From a virus: a stretch of 28,915 bases of DNA. Location of the stretch: IMG/VR virus record IMGVR_UViG_3300042430_000414, positions 1 to 28,915 of that record; one strand, written 5' to 3'. Positions 4,776 to 13,118 of this stretch are shown piece after piece. The position numbers and the translations under genes are program-made. Under the pieces are notes generated by a model. That model was not told the origin of the DNA. It searched no databases and saw only the letters and a program-made list of their open reading frames with translations. Position 1 is the stretch's first letter; each line of letters begins with the position of its first letter.

Positions 4776-5798
4776 TTAAACGATTTTATAGTTAATAATG
4801 CGAATGTTTTTAAGCTCATAATTACCATCTTTATCAGTTTTCACGTGTGCAAATCCGTGATTATAATTATTATAAGGCGCATACTCTGGCTCTAATCCGC
4901 AAAGGCAGCCAGTTGACCACGTTGTAACCACGTTTCCGCTCAAACTTTTCTCGGTATGTTCGCTTGTTCTATGATGATGCCCCACTAATGCACTCTCTTT
5001 AGCTTTTAAAAACAATCCCCTAGCTGGATTAACTGGAGGAGCAAATCCTCCGTACCATTCGTGTCCGTGAAGTATGGGAAGTTTCCCAGCCATTGCAATC
5101 TGTTTGTCTTTTACAAGCGTAACTCCAAACTCTCTGAACCTTAAAATCTGCTCAAGTTTAAAGTCATCAATTCCCAATAACTCGGGTGCCTTTAACATCA
5201 AAAAATGTTCCCATCTCGCCTCGTGGTTCCCGATTTTAAAATAAATCGGACATTTAAACATCTCTTGCAGAAGTTTTAAAAAGTTTCTAGTTATTTCTAA
5301 CTCCCCAGCTAGATCACGCAATCGCCTATCTTTTGTAAATCGGCTCGCTTGGTACATGTCAATCGTATCTCCGTTTAAATAAACCGCATTAACCTTATTT
5401 TCAAGTCCGTAATTCAAAGCTAATGTAAGTGCTTCATTGTCTTGGTAAGGCAAATGAATATCGGAAAGCACTAGGATGTTATTTTGACCTCGTGGAATAA
5501 TAAAAGGTTCTGTCTTTTGGTAGTCTGTTTCTGGCAGTTCGCTAATGCCACGCATTGCCAACTTTTTTTCTTCGGGTGTTCTTACCGCAGTCGGAGATAC
5601 TTTTGAATTTTTTTTACTTTCGCATCTGTATTGCCGCACCATTCCACGAACTCCCTCCAAACTTGTAAAGTCCAAAGGGTTTTCAGTAAAAATCATTCTG
5701 CAAATCGCCATCGTTGTGGCTTTTGGAAACTTTTGCAAATACGATAAAATAATATCCTTTTTGTAAGTTGCCGCGTTTTGGTTTCCTTTTACGCTCAT
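4776..5798 (-). CDS. Calcineurin-type metallophosphoesterase with N-terminal extension
   Basis: 340 residues. The two-metal phosphoesterase signature is complete: SDIH (112-115), NGD (142-144), GNHE (190-193), HGH (244-246) and GHHH (273-276). Such enzymes cleave phosphomono- or diesters, often in nucleic acids or nucleotides. Residues 1-60 form a separate helical segment (KDIILSYLQKFPKATTMAIC) resembling a winged-helix or helix-turn-helix, suggesting DNA binding or substrate targeting. It has its own promoter (5822-5853) and lies between the lysozyme and the spanin, so it may be co-transcribed with lysis although its chemistry suggests DNA processing. Substrate unknown. Confidence 0.85.
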   Translation of the reverse strand: MSVKGNQNAATYKKDIILSYLQKFPKATTMAICRMIFTENPLDFTSLEGVRGMVRQYRCESKKNSKVSPTAVRTPEEKKLAMRGISELPETDYQKTEPFIIPRGQNNILVLSDIHLPYQDNEALTLALNYGLENKVNAVYLNGDTIDMYQASRFTKDRRLRDLAGELEITRNFLKLLQEMFKCPIYFKIGNHEARWEHFLMLKAPELLGIDDFKLEQILRFREFGVTLVKDKQIAMAGKLPILHGHEWYGGFAPPVNPARGLFLKAKESALVGHHHRTSEHTEKSLSGNVVTTWSTGCLCGLEPEYAPYNNYNHGFAHVKTDKDGNYELKNIRIINYKIV

Positions 5799-5821
5799 AA
5801 TATTTTGTTGTTTAAGTTCAA

Positions 5822-5853
5822 CAAATATAGTATTTTATCTATGCAAAATACAA
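5822..5853 (-). promoter_or_regulatory. Promoter for the phosphoesterase-spanin genes
   Basis: TATATTTG (5829-5822) on the minus strand fits TAnnTTTG, with TTG (5853-5851) 21 nt upstream as a possible -33 element (a closer TTTG lies 14 nt away). Transcription would start near 5816, leaving a short A-rich leader before the ATG at 5798. Confidence 0.5.
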
Positions 5854-6285
5854 TTTAGCTTCTTTTGCACGCCTTTTAGTCAGTCCGTTAAGCACTTTGC
5901 CTCCCGCCTTATTCCATTTTGCAAACTCCGCAGCGATTGTTTGATCGCTTGGGTTAATGTTAACCTTTTTAAGTAGTGTGCTGCGACCTAGTGCAGTTAT
6001 CCCCAAATTAAAGGCAAAGCTAACTAAAGCGTTGAACTGGTTTTGTGTGAGTTTTGATTTTATTAATTTGTCAACATCGGTAGCAAATTTATCGGCAGTT
6101 TCTTTTAGCATCCATTTAGCAGTTGCCAAACTTATCGGCTGGTCTTGCATAGTAACTTTTTTTCCGCTAGGGTAAAATGTCGATCCGTAAGCTATCGTGG
6201 CTACTTTGGCACTACACAAATACGGAACTAAAGACAATCCCTCAAACTCTTGAATTAATTTATATCCGCTTTCGTCTAGCTTCAT
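5839..6285 (-). CDS. GH24 endolysin (T4-type lysozyme)
   Basis: 148 residues, usual size for this family, hydrolysing the beta-1,4 link between N-acetylmuramic acid and N-acetylglucosamine in peptidoglycan. The catalytic triad is visible with family spacing E-x8-D/C-x5-T: Glu15 (in EFEG), Cys24 and Thr30. Cysteine in the second position, rather than aspartate, is also known for P1 Lyz. QNQFNALVSFAFNLG (about 81-95) is the conserved helical core, and RRAKEAKLYFA the end typical of the family. There is no signal peptide or N-terminal membrane helix, so export should depend on a holin. The gene couples to the upstream one by TAATG. Confidence 0.9.
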   Translation of the reverse strand: MKLDESGYKLIQEFEGLSLVPYLCSAKVATIAYGSTFYPSGKKVTMQDQPISLATAKWMLKETADKFATDVDKLIKSKLTQNQFNALVSFAFNLGITALGRSTLLKKVNINPSDQTIAAEFAKWNKAGGKVLNGLTKRRAKEAKLYFA

Positions 6286-6635
6286 TACTTTAATTTTTTG
6301 TAGTTATCGAAGTCCGTTTTTAATCGGTCATACAACCCTTTCAACTGCTCATAATCTTTTGCCAACTTTTGAGATTTTTGCAATTCTTTTGCGTGTAGTT
6401 TTTGAATATCATTAAATTCTCTTTGCAAGGTAAGATTGTGCTTCTTTAAATCGGTAACTTCCTGCATTACTTCATTCATTCGAGATTGGTAAACTAAAAG
6501 AAAATCATCGTACATCGTTTTCATAGTTGAAACCGCATCTTGTCTTTGCTTTGCTCTACCTCCAAAGAACCACGCAACTGGTGCGCTTAATGCTGCTAAA
6601 ATTGCCTCCCAATATTCACTAAAAAAATTTACCAT
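6285..6635 (-). CDS. Membrane-anchored coiled-coil protein of the lysis region
   Basis: 116 residues. One hydrophobic N-terminal segment (YWEAILAALSAPVAWFFGG, about 8-26) is followed by a basic stretch (RAKQRQ) and then about 85 residues of charged heptad-rich coiled coil. It lies just before the lysozyme and is coupled to it. Two readings fit: a holin-associated protein with cytoplasmic coiled coil (basic residues after the helix favour inside), or an inner-membrane spanin-like protein (N-terminal helix, periplasmic coiled coil). The presence of a u-spanin candidate downstream makes the first somewhat more likely. Confidence 0.65.
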   Translation of the reverse strand: MVNFFSEYWEAILAALSAPVAWFFGGRAKQRQDAVSTMKTMYDDFLLVYQSRMNEVMQEVTDLKKHNLTLQREFNDIQKLHAKELQKSQKLAKDYEQLKGLYDRLKTDFDNYKKLK

Positions 6636-6991
6636 AACAAATAACTAAATATTACTCCAATAATTAAAAATATTTCGCCAACCCACAAATCTTTATCGCT
6701 TTCAAATTTTTCAAGTTCGCCAATAATTCTGCCGCTTTGTTGGAATGATTCAAAAGAAAATAAGAAAATGAACCCTATAAAACTAGGAACAAAGATTTTA
6801 AAAATATTTGTTACAAATATTTTAAACGCTATTTCCGTTGCAATGTATGTATCGGTAATTGATTCGCGAATTGCAAAATATAATAAACAACCCGCAATAA
6901 AGGCAATAGGAGCGTGTAAATGCCAACGGTTAAGTATTATCATATCTAAACTTTTAATGTCTCTTAAAATCGATTGTAGTATCTTTTTCAT
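6629..6991 (-). CDS. Multi-pass membrane protein, holin candidate
   Basis: 120 residues with about three hydrophobic segments: residues 27-43 (APIAFIAGCLLYFAIRE), 57-82 (KIFVTNIFKIFVPSFIGFIF) and 104-119 (EIFLIIGVIFSYLLW). The N-terminus is basic. It precedes the coiled-coil membrane protein and the lysozyme in a chain of overlapping genes, the position expected of a holin, which would open the inner membrane to release the signal-less endolysin. No direct family match was recognised. Confidence 0.55.
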   Translation of the reverse strand: MKKILQSILRDIKSLDMIILNRWHLHAPIAFIAGCLLYFAIRESITDTYIATEIAFKIFVTNIFKIFVPSFIGFIFLFSFESFQQSGRIIGELEKFESDKDLWVGEIFLIIGVIFSYLLW

Positions 6992-7221
6992 TACGAATTT
7001 AGCAAAGTTAATAATTCGCTTTTTTCCTCATCGCTCATCACTTGAACTTGTTTAGTAACAAGGTCAATAATAACTTCGTTAAGTGTTAAACTTGGCGCAA
7101 TTACTTCTTGTTCAATTTCTATTTCAAACTCTATTGTTTCAAATGAAAGTCCTTGTGGAATATCATTTAAGTTTAAAGTTTCAATAGTTTGGTTTCCTAG
7201 TGTGTATTTATATTTTATCAT
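6991..7221 (-). CDS. Small acidic protein following the tail fibre gene
   Basis: 76 residues, strongly acidic in the middle (ETIEFEIEIEQEVIAPSLTL), with a helical C-terminus (MSDEEKSELLTLLNS). The ATG overlaps the stop of the fibre gene (ATGA). Small proteins in this position are sometimes fibre-associated factors or chaperones, but nothing in the sequence proves it. Confidence 0.7.
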   Translation of the reverse strand: MIKYKYTLGNQTIETLNLNDIPQGLSFETIEFEIEIEQEVIAPSLTLNEVIIDLVTKQVQVMSDEEKSELLTLLNS

Positions 7222-9533
7222 CTTTCAGTTGTGAATGTTTGTTTAAAGGATAAATAATCAGTGTACATATTAACAGAAGTCAATCCCGTTGTTTTTTGCA
7301 TACCGTTTAAAAAATACATTGCTGTTGTTGTAGCTGGAATATTACTAGCGTTCGTTGCCACTAAAGTATCATTTATGTAAAAACCTACGGATGTTGCATT
7401 TGCGTTTATTTCTATTCTTAATTTTGTCCACGCACTCGCAGTTACCGCAATAGTTGAATCAGTTGAAGTTCTTGTACCCGCATTTCCTGTTACACATTTC
7501 CAATTAGGTGAAGCACCAATACCACCACTTGCAAAAACTCCGCCCTCATCGTAAATAAAACTAATTAAATTGTTGCTCGTTGTTATGCTTGAACCAGTAT
7601 AAAGTCCAAACACATTTACAAACCTATTGGCTAAAGTTGAAAGTGTTTCTATGTTGATTAAAATTTCGTAAGAAATAGCACCACTACCAACAAAAAATGT
7701 AGGTGTATTTACGGAACCCAATCTAAAACTCGCATTTCCAGTAATTAAAGTCCCAGTCGATAATTGCACAACGCCTTGTTGATTTGTACGATTAGGATAA
7801 ACGCCCGTAATTCTAGTAACTGAACCAGTACCAACCCCAGACATTGTAACTCCAGTTGATGTTGCAATTCCAGCATTATCATTCGTTCCTAAAAAGTCAT
7901 CAAAAAATATAATTCCCTCTTTTCTTTGAAAAGTAGAAAAATCATCTTGCTTTGCATTAAATGCACTCCAATCAGCAGCACTTAAAGCACCTCTATTTGT
8001 AGCACTAGCATTTGGTAAATTAAAGGTGTGTGTTGAACCGCTTGAAACAATACCAAAATCAGTTCCGCTTGTTCCAGTTGCTAAATTCTGTACTTGTGCT
8101 GTAAGTCCATTTAAAGCAGTTAAACCAGTTGAGAAAGTTGTTATTACTTGGCAAAGATTGCTGTTCTCTGTGTGAAGTGTAATAGTTCTTCCACTATGCG
8201 TTACATAAAACCTTACCGCTAATCTGTCCGTTGCTAATAATGTAGTTTGCGGAACTGCTAAGGCACTTACATACAAATCTGTATTTGTTCCACCTGTAAT
8301 AAACTCTGGATTTGCTGAATTACTTGCAATTAACGATAAAGTAGTTCCATTCCATTTATATAACTCAATGTAAAATGATGGCGAACCTCCACCGCTTGAA
8401 GCACTAAAATAAGTTTCAAAATTCCAATTTCCTGCTGGTATTTCTAATTGATTTGGAACTCCAGCATCAGTTATAAAAGATTGAATATAACCATTTGCAT
8501 TTATTGTAAAATCTGTACCCGCACCTAAAATTGGCGTTCTATCCATTTCTCTAAATGCAACTCCACCAAATGTGCCTTGTGAAACTGAACCATTAAGATA
8601 AAAAGATATAGAAGCACCACCGCCTCCAGCAATATCAGAAAGCATAGCAAAAGTTCCGCTTTTGTCGGGTAGTTGTTGCGTGTAATTACCATCTATTAAA
8701 TCAGTTTTAATTTCAACTGAACCAGTCAAAGTACCATCTGAACCACCTAAATAAACATACGGTTTTATTCCTAGGTTTGAAATAGATAAGTATTCTTCTG
8801 TCAAAGCAACATCAAAAGAACTGAATTCTTGAAAACTAAAACCTGTGCCGTTTATTAACCCATATCTATTAGCGTCAGGGTCATTTAGTTCAATTAAAGA
8901 ACCAAATGCGCTTTCAACCTGTAATGTTAATGTATTATTGTTATTTGCAATTTGAATATAAGATGTTCCAGTTTCTTTACTTACTGTAATATCATTTGTA
9001 GTTGTTGCGCCCTCGTCTGTTACTTCTTGAAGTGTAGGAGTTGCACCAACGCTATAAATTTCCCAAACTGCTGCGCCCTCTGTTGCATCTGTACAAATGT
9101 AAGTTGTGCCATTATCTAAACTCCAAAATGAACCAACTTTAAAACGCAATGTTACATCAAAGCTAGAATCAGGAACTAAATCAAAACCATTACTTGAATT
9201 ACGAATAAATCCGCTTTGGTCAAATACGTGTCTAAATCCATTTTGCCACATATCCTCGTAATTGTTTGAGCAAATACGAGATATACCACCATTCCCCCCA
9301 AAATTATAAGTTCCTTTTTGAAGTGATGAAGTGTTCTCTAACTCTATTGCATCGGCATTATTTACAAGTATATTTTCGCCACCTGTTTGATTGCCTAAAT
9401 CTAAAGTTTGTGCTAGTGTTTGAGAACCACCTCCGCCTCCGCTTGTACGTGTTACATTAACCTCTATTACATTAGGGTTTACCGTAATATCAACAACATC
9501 AATCGTTTCGTTAATTACTATATCTACTGCCAT
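7218..9533 (-). CDS. Tail fibre or receptor-binding protein
   Basis: 771 residues, low in cysteine, rich in T, S, N and G, as is typical of fibres. The N-terminus (MAVDIVINETIDVVDITVNP) looks like a virion-attachment strand followed by a glycine linker (SGGGGGS, about 30-36). A second glycine-rich linker (AGGGGAS) separates a middle domain (about 300-450) that resembles a jelly roll. A segment ASATNRGALSAADWSAFNAK is a motif I recognise from fibre shafts. The last 200 residues (from FFDDFLG) look like a lectin-type beta sandwich (WTKLRIEINANATSVGFYIN), the probable receptor-binding part on the host surface. The gene overlaps both neighbours. Confidence 0.75.
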   Translation of the reverse strand: MAVDIVINETIDVVDITVNPNVIEVNVTRTSGGGGGSQTLAQTLDLGNQTGGENILVNNADAIELENTSSLQKGTYNFGGNGGISRICSNNYEDMWQNGFRHVFDQSGFIRNSSNGFDLVPDSSFDVTLRFKVGSFWSLDNGTTYICTDATEGAAVWEIYSVGATPTLQEVTDEGATTTNDITVSKETGTSYIQIANNNNTLTLQVESAFGSLIELNDPDANRYGLINGTGFSFQEFSSFDVALTEEYLSISNLGIKPYVYLGGSDGTLTGSVEIKTDLIDGNYTQQLPDKSGTFAMLSDIAGGGGASISFYLNGSVSQGTFGGVAFREMDRTPILGAGTDFTINANGYIQSFITDAGVPNQLEIPAGNWNFETYFSASSGGGSPSFYIELYKWNGTTLSLIASNSANPEFITGGTNTDLYVSALAVPQTTLLATDRLAVRFYVTHSGRTITLHTENSNLCQVITTFSTGLTALNGLTAQVQNLATGTSGTDFGIVSSGSTHTFNLPNASATNRGALSAADWSAFNAKQDDFSTFQRKEGIIFFDDFLGTNDNAGIATSTGVTMSGVGTGSVTRITGVYPNRTNQQGVVQLSTGTLITGNASFRLGSVNTPTFFVGSGAISYEILINIETLSTLANRFVNVFGLYTGSSITTSNNLISFIYDEGGVFASGGIGASPNWKCVTGNAGTRTSTDSTIAVTASAWTKLRIEINANATSVGFYINDTLVATNASNIPATTTAMYFLNGMQKTTGLTSVNMYTDYLSFKQTFTTER

Positions 9534-9853
9534 TATCTTGAAATATCATCGTTAATAATAAACAATCCACTAATCCACGTTACAACCGTATCGTCTGCCA
9601 AAGTTATCTGTATATCGTATTGGTACGTGCAAGCAGGAATATTGATAATTTGCTCGTCAATTTGAAAATCGCCACCAACTGCATCGGTTATCGTTAAATC
9701 GGGAGTTAATGCAATAACGCCTCCCGCCTCTTTTCGAAGTTGCATTAAAATAACTGCACCCGTTAAATCGAGATCAACGTTATTTACTTTTATGTTTATC
9801 GGTGTTTGGTAAAATGTATCCCCTCGTTTGTGCGTGAAATTTACTGTTTTCAT
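9533..9853 (-). CDS. BppU-N-like baseplate or fibre adaptor
   Basis: 106 residues. The pattern FTHKRGDTF near the start followed by an alternating beta-strand domain (LDLTGAVILMQLR; TYQYDIQITLADDTVVTWIS) resembles the N-terminal immunoglobulin-like domain of baseplate upper proteins, which attaches receptor-binding proteins to the tail tip. Here the domain stands alone and is translationally coupled (TAATG) to the large fibre gene, which fits an adaptor role. Confidence 0.6.
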   Translation of the reverse strand: MKTVNFTHKRGDTFYQTPINIKVNNVDLDLTGAVILMQLRKEAGGVIALTPDLTITDAVGGDFQIDEQIINIPACTYQYDIQITLADDTVVTWISGLFIINDDISR

Positions 9854-9914
9854 TTGATAAATACTTTTGTAATTTTTTTATATTGTCCTCTGTTCTTTTG
9901 TCTACTTTTCTCAT
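9780..9914 (-). CDS. Possible 44-residue basic protein overlapping its neighbour
   Basis: ATG lies one base after the stop of the head-tail adaptor gene. The N-terminal half (MRKVDKRTEDNIKKLQKYLS) is helical and protein-like, but the second half overlaps the BppU-like gene by 74 nt in another frame. It fills what would otherwise be a 62-nt gap. It may be a genuine short gene, or only a leader ORF that brings ribosomes to the next start. Confidence 0.35.
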   Translation of the reverse strand: MRKVDKRTEDNIKKLQKYLSNENSKFHAQTRGYILPNTDKHKSK

Positions 9915-9915
9915 T

Positions 9916-10434
9916 TTAAAAATAGTTGTTATTCGGATCTAAAAAGTACCATCTATTTAAAATACTACTTTTGTTGTAAACTGGAGGCACAATTTGACTA
10001 TCTGCACTTAAATACTCTGGCAATTCGTTTAGCATTAACCAACGCTCTAAACGCCCCTGATACATTTCGGCTTTTAATCTTTGGTTATTTACTAAATAAT
10101 CAACTTCCGTTTTGTCAACTGCCGCAGTATTTTCTGGTTGTGTTTTATAAATGCCATTATTAGTGATTTTGTAAGCACCCACTAAAAGATATTCTACTGC
10201 GCTTTGATGAATCAAAAAAGGTTTAATGTAATCGTCAAACAAAGTAAGATATAAACCGCTTAAATCGTCGTTTCCGAAGTCCACATCTATTTTATTAAAT
10301 AGCGTTTCTCCTAGAATTTCCTCCAACCTTGTGCGCTGCGCATCTGCAATGCAAGGAATATATAAATCAATATCAATATTGCCACCTAGCAAGGTGTTTT
10401 TTGTAAGTTCGTTTTCTCTAAGCCAAATATTCAT
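9916..10434 (-). CDS. Head-tail connector protein (DUF6712-type)
   Basis: 172 residues. Mostly helical in the N-terminal two thirds, with the acidic segment TLFDDYIKPFLIHQSAVEYLLVG split across two helices, and a C-terminal extension ending DPNNNYF. The pattern and its position directly after the portal gene fit the small adaptor proteins of Bacteroidota siphophages that form a ring between portal and tail. ATG is in the ATT-ATT-ATG context. Assignment is from memory of the family plus synteny. Confidence 0.6.
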   Translation of the reverse strand: MNIWLRENELTKNTLLGGNIDIDLYIPCIADAQRTRLEEILGETLFNKIDVDFGNDDLSGLYLTLFDDYIKPFLIHQSAVEYLLVGAYKITNNGIYKTQPENTAAVDKTEVDYLVNNQRLKAEMYQGRLERWLMLNELPEYLSADSQIVPPVYNKSSILNRWYFLDPNNNYF

Positions 10435-10452
10435 AATAATTTTTATTGTAGG

Positions 10453-12183
10453 TTACATATCGTGAGGAGCGATATAGACTTTTTGTGGGTTGGTTGGTGC
10501 TATCTCTCCCGCTTTTCTTACATCTGCTGGAGTTGATGGTTGTGCCGCGGTATTTTTGCCCGTTCCTATTTTTCTGTACATCTCACGTACCCAAAAATGC
10601 TTACAAGTTCCGAAAGGAAAAGCATCGCTTAAAAGTCCGCCACCTTTCCATAAAAATATATCGTAAGGTTGATTCGGGTTTGGTCGCATTCCGAATCCAG
10701 GATTAACATTTCGTTGGCTCATTAACTCGATGTCCTCTTTTCTGTATAACTTATTTGCTCGCATCATAGCTTTGCAAAACTCTCTTTCCGGGTTTGGATT
10801 GCCGCTATATCTGTAACGTGTAATGTATAACTTTGTGTCTTGCTCGGAAACGCTTTTAGTTCGTGCAGTTCCAGTGCTAACCGCCTCCATTGCAACATTC
10901 ATCAATTTAACGGTTGTAGCGTTTAACCTTTCCATTTCCGCATCACGTTCCTCTTCTTTGTCGTAGTCTACTGGATCGGAACTAACCAACTCCCACTCGT
11001 TCAAATCTATTTCATCTCCTAAATCTGAAAAGTCATCAGCAGATAACTTTACTTCCTGCGCTGGTGCTATTGTAGTTGTTGCGATTGGCTCCTCACTTCT
11101 CAAACTTAAAAACTGCAAATCTAAACTGATACCGTTTGCCGCTAGTATTTCCATTAAGCCATCCAAAATAATTTCTTGCTTTGGCGTAATTACGTTAATC
11201 ATTAACTCGGCAAATCCAACTTTAATTTCTTCTGCATTTGAACTGAATCCGCTTGCCTCTTTTATACCTACCAACATCGGTGATGTAAGTTTGTGAGCGG
11301 TGCAAAGTTGTTGCCTAGCTTCCGCGCTTAAATACTCATATTGTTTGTGCGCCTCGCTAACATCCAAAGCGGTTATTGTAATTTCACTTTCTTTATTATC
11401 GTTCCAATTTAAAAAGAAATTCCCAGCTTTATTTGATCCCGTTAAATTCTCACGAATTCTGCGAGTGCTTTCCATTATTTCTATTTCACTGGCTTGAACT
11501 CCAGCGTTCATATTAATAATGTACCCAAATGAAAGTCCGTTTTGTATGTGCTTAATACAATAGTTTTGAAATTCCTCCTCAAATTTTGCCCAAGATAACC
11601 CACTTACATAACTAGGGTTTGAATAATAAAATTGCCCTACTTGGTAATCTCGTATGATATAAATTTCTGAACGCTCTCCGCTTCCGCTTCCAAAACCGAA
11701 AGCATCATATCGCTCGGGTTTATATTTTTGAACATTTGAAAAATCATAACTATACCAATATCCAGTAATATCGCCATCCTCATTCGCTACTTCGGGAGCA
11801 ACCCTTTCTTTGGCTATATGGTAAACTTTTCGTACTTCATTATTTAAATATTTGACTTCAACTGAAGCCTCGCCAAACATTTCAAAATCTTTGCAAATTT
11901 TTCTTAATTCTTTTTTGTCAAAGATGGTGTTTAATGCGCTCCACTCTTTCGGTTTGGTTAACTTCTCGTTGGAGTTAATCCCTTTACCGTAAATGAAATT
12001 GGCGTAACTATCAATTATTGCACTATTTGTAGTTGATCCGTTATAAGCATCAATAATCGTTTTGTAAAATTCGTTATTTCGCCCATTCAATACCCACTTT
12101 TTACCCTGCACCTCTTTAATTTCTGGGCGGATGTAGTTTGATAATTGAATTTCGAATACTCTTTGTTGTGGTTTATTAGCCAT
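10453..12183 (-). CDS. Portal protein with C-terminal MuF-like domain
   Basis: 576 residues. The first 370 or so fit a portal: NEFYKTIIDAYNGSTTNSAI near the start, then a clip/stem region rich in helices (QASEIEIMESTRRIRENL), and LVGIKEASGFSSNAEEI as in related portals. The ring would sit at the unique capsid vertex for DNA entry and exit. Residues 370-410 are an acidic linker. The region about 450-545 (KLYITRYRYSG, NPEREFCKAMM, NPGFG, CKHFWVREMYRKIG) has the conserved features of the MuF minor head protein C-terminal domain, including the C-x-H-x-W element. So it appears to be a portal-MuF fusion, explaining its size and the absence of a separate MuF gene. Confidence 0.8.
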   Translation of the reverse strand: MANKPQQRVFEIQLSNYIRPEIKEVQGKKWVLNGRNNEFYKTIIDAYNGSTTNSAIIDSYANFIYGKGINSNEKLTKPKEWSALNTIFDKKELRKICKDFEMFGEASVEVKYLNNEVRKVYHIAKERVAPEVANEDGDITGYWYSYDFSNVQKYKPERYDAFGFGSGSGERSEIYIIRDYQVGQFYYSNPSYVSGLSWAKFEEEFQNYCIKHIQNGLSFGYIINMNAGVQASEIEIMESTRRIRENLTGSNKAGNFFLNWNDNKESEITITALDVSEAHKQYEYLSAEARQQLCTAHKLTSPMLVGIKEASGFSSNAEEIKVGFAELMINVITPKQEIILDGLMEILAANGISLDLQFLSLRSEEPIATTTIAPAQEVKLSADDFSDLGDEIDLNEWELVSSDPVDYDKEEERDAEMERLNATTVKLMNVAMEAVSTGTARTKSVSEQDTKLYITRYRYSGNPNPEREFCKAMMRANKLYRKEDIELMSQRNVNPGFGMRPNPNQPYDIFLWKGGGLLSDAFPFGTCKHFWVREMYRKIGTGKNTAAQPSTPADVRKAGEIAPTNPQKVYIAPHDM

Positions 12184-12185
12184 TT

Positions 12186-12494
12186 TTATACTTTTAGAAT
12201 GCCGTTGTTCATTTCGTAGTTTTCTAGATCTGTTTGAGCAGTAACATAAGCCTTGCCTCTGTACGTAATTGCGTCATTTTCGAGTACTACACACTCAAAA
12301 CTTTGCCCCTCGATGGTCTGAAAATCCGAAAATGTGATTATTAATTGAAAGTTTTGGTAAAAAACATTATCATATTCAATCGAATAGGTAATATTTTTAA
12401 GTTCATCACGTAAATTTAACACAATTTCGCCACCATTATAGCTAGCTGGGATACATTTAAACGTGTGATTTGTTGCTACTGAAAAGACTATCAT
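12186..12494 (-). CDS. Small virion-associated protein upstream of portal
   Basis: 102 residues, beta-rich, no named family. The end (GKAYVTAQTDLENYEMNNGI) recalls a conserved pattern in short proteins placed next to portal genes in flavobacterial phages. Only 2 nt separate it from the portal start. It lies just after a terminator and carries the shared leader sequence AGTCTTATAA-ATATG, so it may open a new transcription or translation unit with the portal. Confidence 0.65.
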   Translation of the reverse strand: MIVFSVATNHTFKCIPASYNGGEIVLNLRDELKNITYSIEYDNVFYQNFQLIITFSDFQTIEGQSFECVVLENDAITYRGKAYVTAQTDLENYEMNNGILKV

Positions 12495-12524
12495 ATTTAT
12501 AAGACTAAAATATATCGATTTGTA
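12495..12524 (-). promoter_or_regulatory. Shared late-gene leader, copy 3
   Basis: The 31 nt ending in the ATG of the 102-residue gene match the leader of the tail chaperone gene at 27 of 31 positions, with the core TTTTAGTCTTATAA at identical distance from ATG. A TATATTTT resembling a -7 element is included. It follows a strong terminator, so some promoter must lie here. Confidence 0.5.
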
Positions 12525-12526
12525 AC

Positions 12527-12553
12527 AAAAAACCCATCAATTAAGATGGGTTT
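12527..12553 (-). terminator. Intrinsic terminator after the tail tube-like gene
   Basis: A 9-bp perfect stem (12530-12538 with 12545-12553, AAACCCATC/GATGGGTTT), 6-nt loop, followed on the minus strand by TTTTTTGTT. It lies 23 nt past the stop of the tube gene. Confidence 0.85.
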
Positions 12554-12575
12554 AAGTAGTAAGTTAAGCTAAAAT

Positions 12576-13106
12576 TTAAGAAACAACCGTTGCAGATACA
12601 AAAGTTAACAATTCAGCTTTTGTAGTGTTATCTAAGAAAGGAGATAATGAACCTTCCTCGGCAGTGATGGTAAGTGTAAATCCTGAGAGGTCGCCTCCCG
12701 CTGCGCCACTCGCTTTGGTACAGTTGCTCATTGTGCCATTTGTTGCTCCTAAAAGCATAATATTACCGTTGTAATCTTCTACAAATACAAAAGGTCTGCC
12801 CTGACAAATTAATTGTACTTGCGCTTGTAAATCTGCCGCCAATTTTGGAAGTGTAACCGCCAAAGATTGAGCCACTAAATAAGTTCCGTTATCTTCAGAA
12901 CTTGTACCCGTTTCTGTTAGTGCGTTTGTTGTAGCTTTTACTTCGTATTTAAAAACTTCGTCTAAAGTTCCCAAATCGGTAACCGCTTGCGCTGCTACTA
13001 CAAAACCGTAAGAATCGTAATTCGCAAAGTAAAGGTTTTTAATACCTCCTCTTTGATTTTTACAATTATTCAAAAGTCTACCCGCAGTTATTGGACAATA
13101 TGCCAT
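12576..13106 (-). CDS. Probable major tail tube protein
   Basis: 176 residues, beta-rich. Features supporting a tube subunit: strand-forming central region (FKYEVKATTNALTETGTSS), then LAVTLPKLAADLQAQVQLIC and RPFVFVEDYNGN, and an immunoglobulin-like C-terminal part (GDLSGFTLTITAEEGS). The pattern matches abundant tail proteins of Bacteroidota siphophages. Intrinsic terminators lie both before and after it, implying strong, nearly monocistronic expression, as needed for a protein with many copies per virion. It could instead be a capsid decoration protein, but the length and strand pattern favour the tube. Confidence 0.6.
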   Translation of the reverse strand: MAYCPITAGRLLNNCKNQRGGIKNLYFANYDSYGFVVAAQAVTDLGTLDEVFKYEVKATTNALTETGTSSEDNGTYLVAQSLAVTLPKLAADLQAQVQLICQGRPFVFVEDYNGNIMLLGATNGTMSNCTKASGAAGGDLSGFTLTITAEEGSLSPFLDNTTKAELLTFVSATVVS

Positions 13107-13118
13107 AATATTTTTATT

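Noticed and set aside
4413-4895. 160-codon plus-strand frame, hydrophobic
   Set aside because: It lies opposite the spanin and the end of the phosphoesterase, has no promoter or coupled neighbour, and its Leu/Ile/Ser-rich product is what the reverse of an Asp/Lys-rich gene gives.
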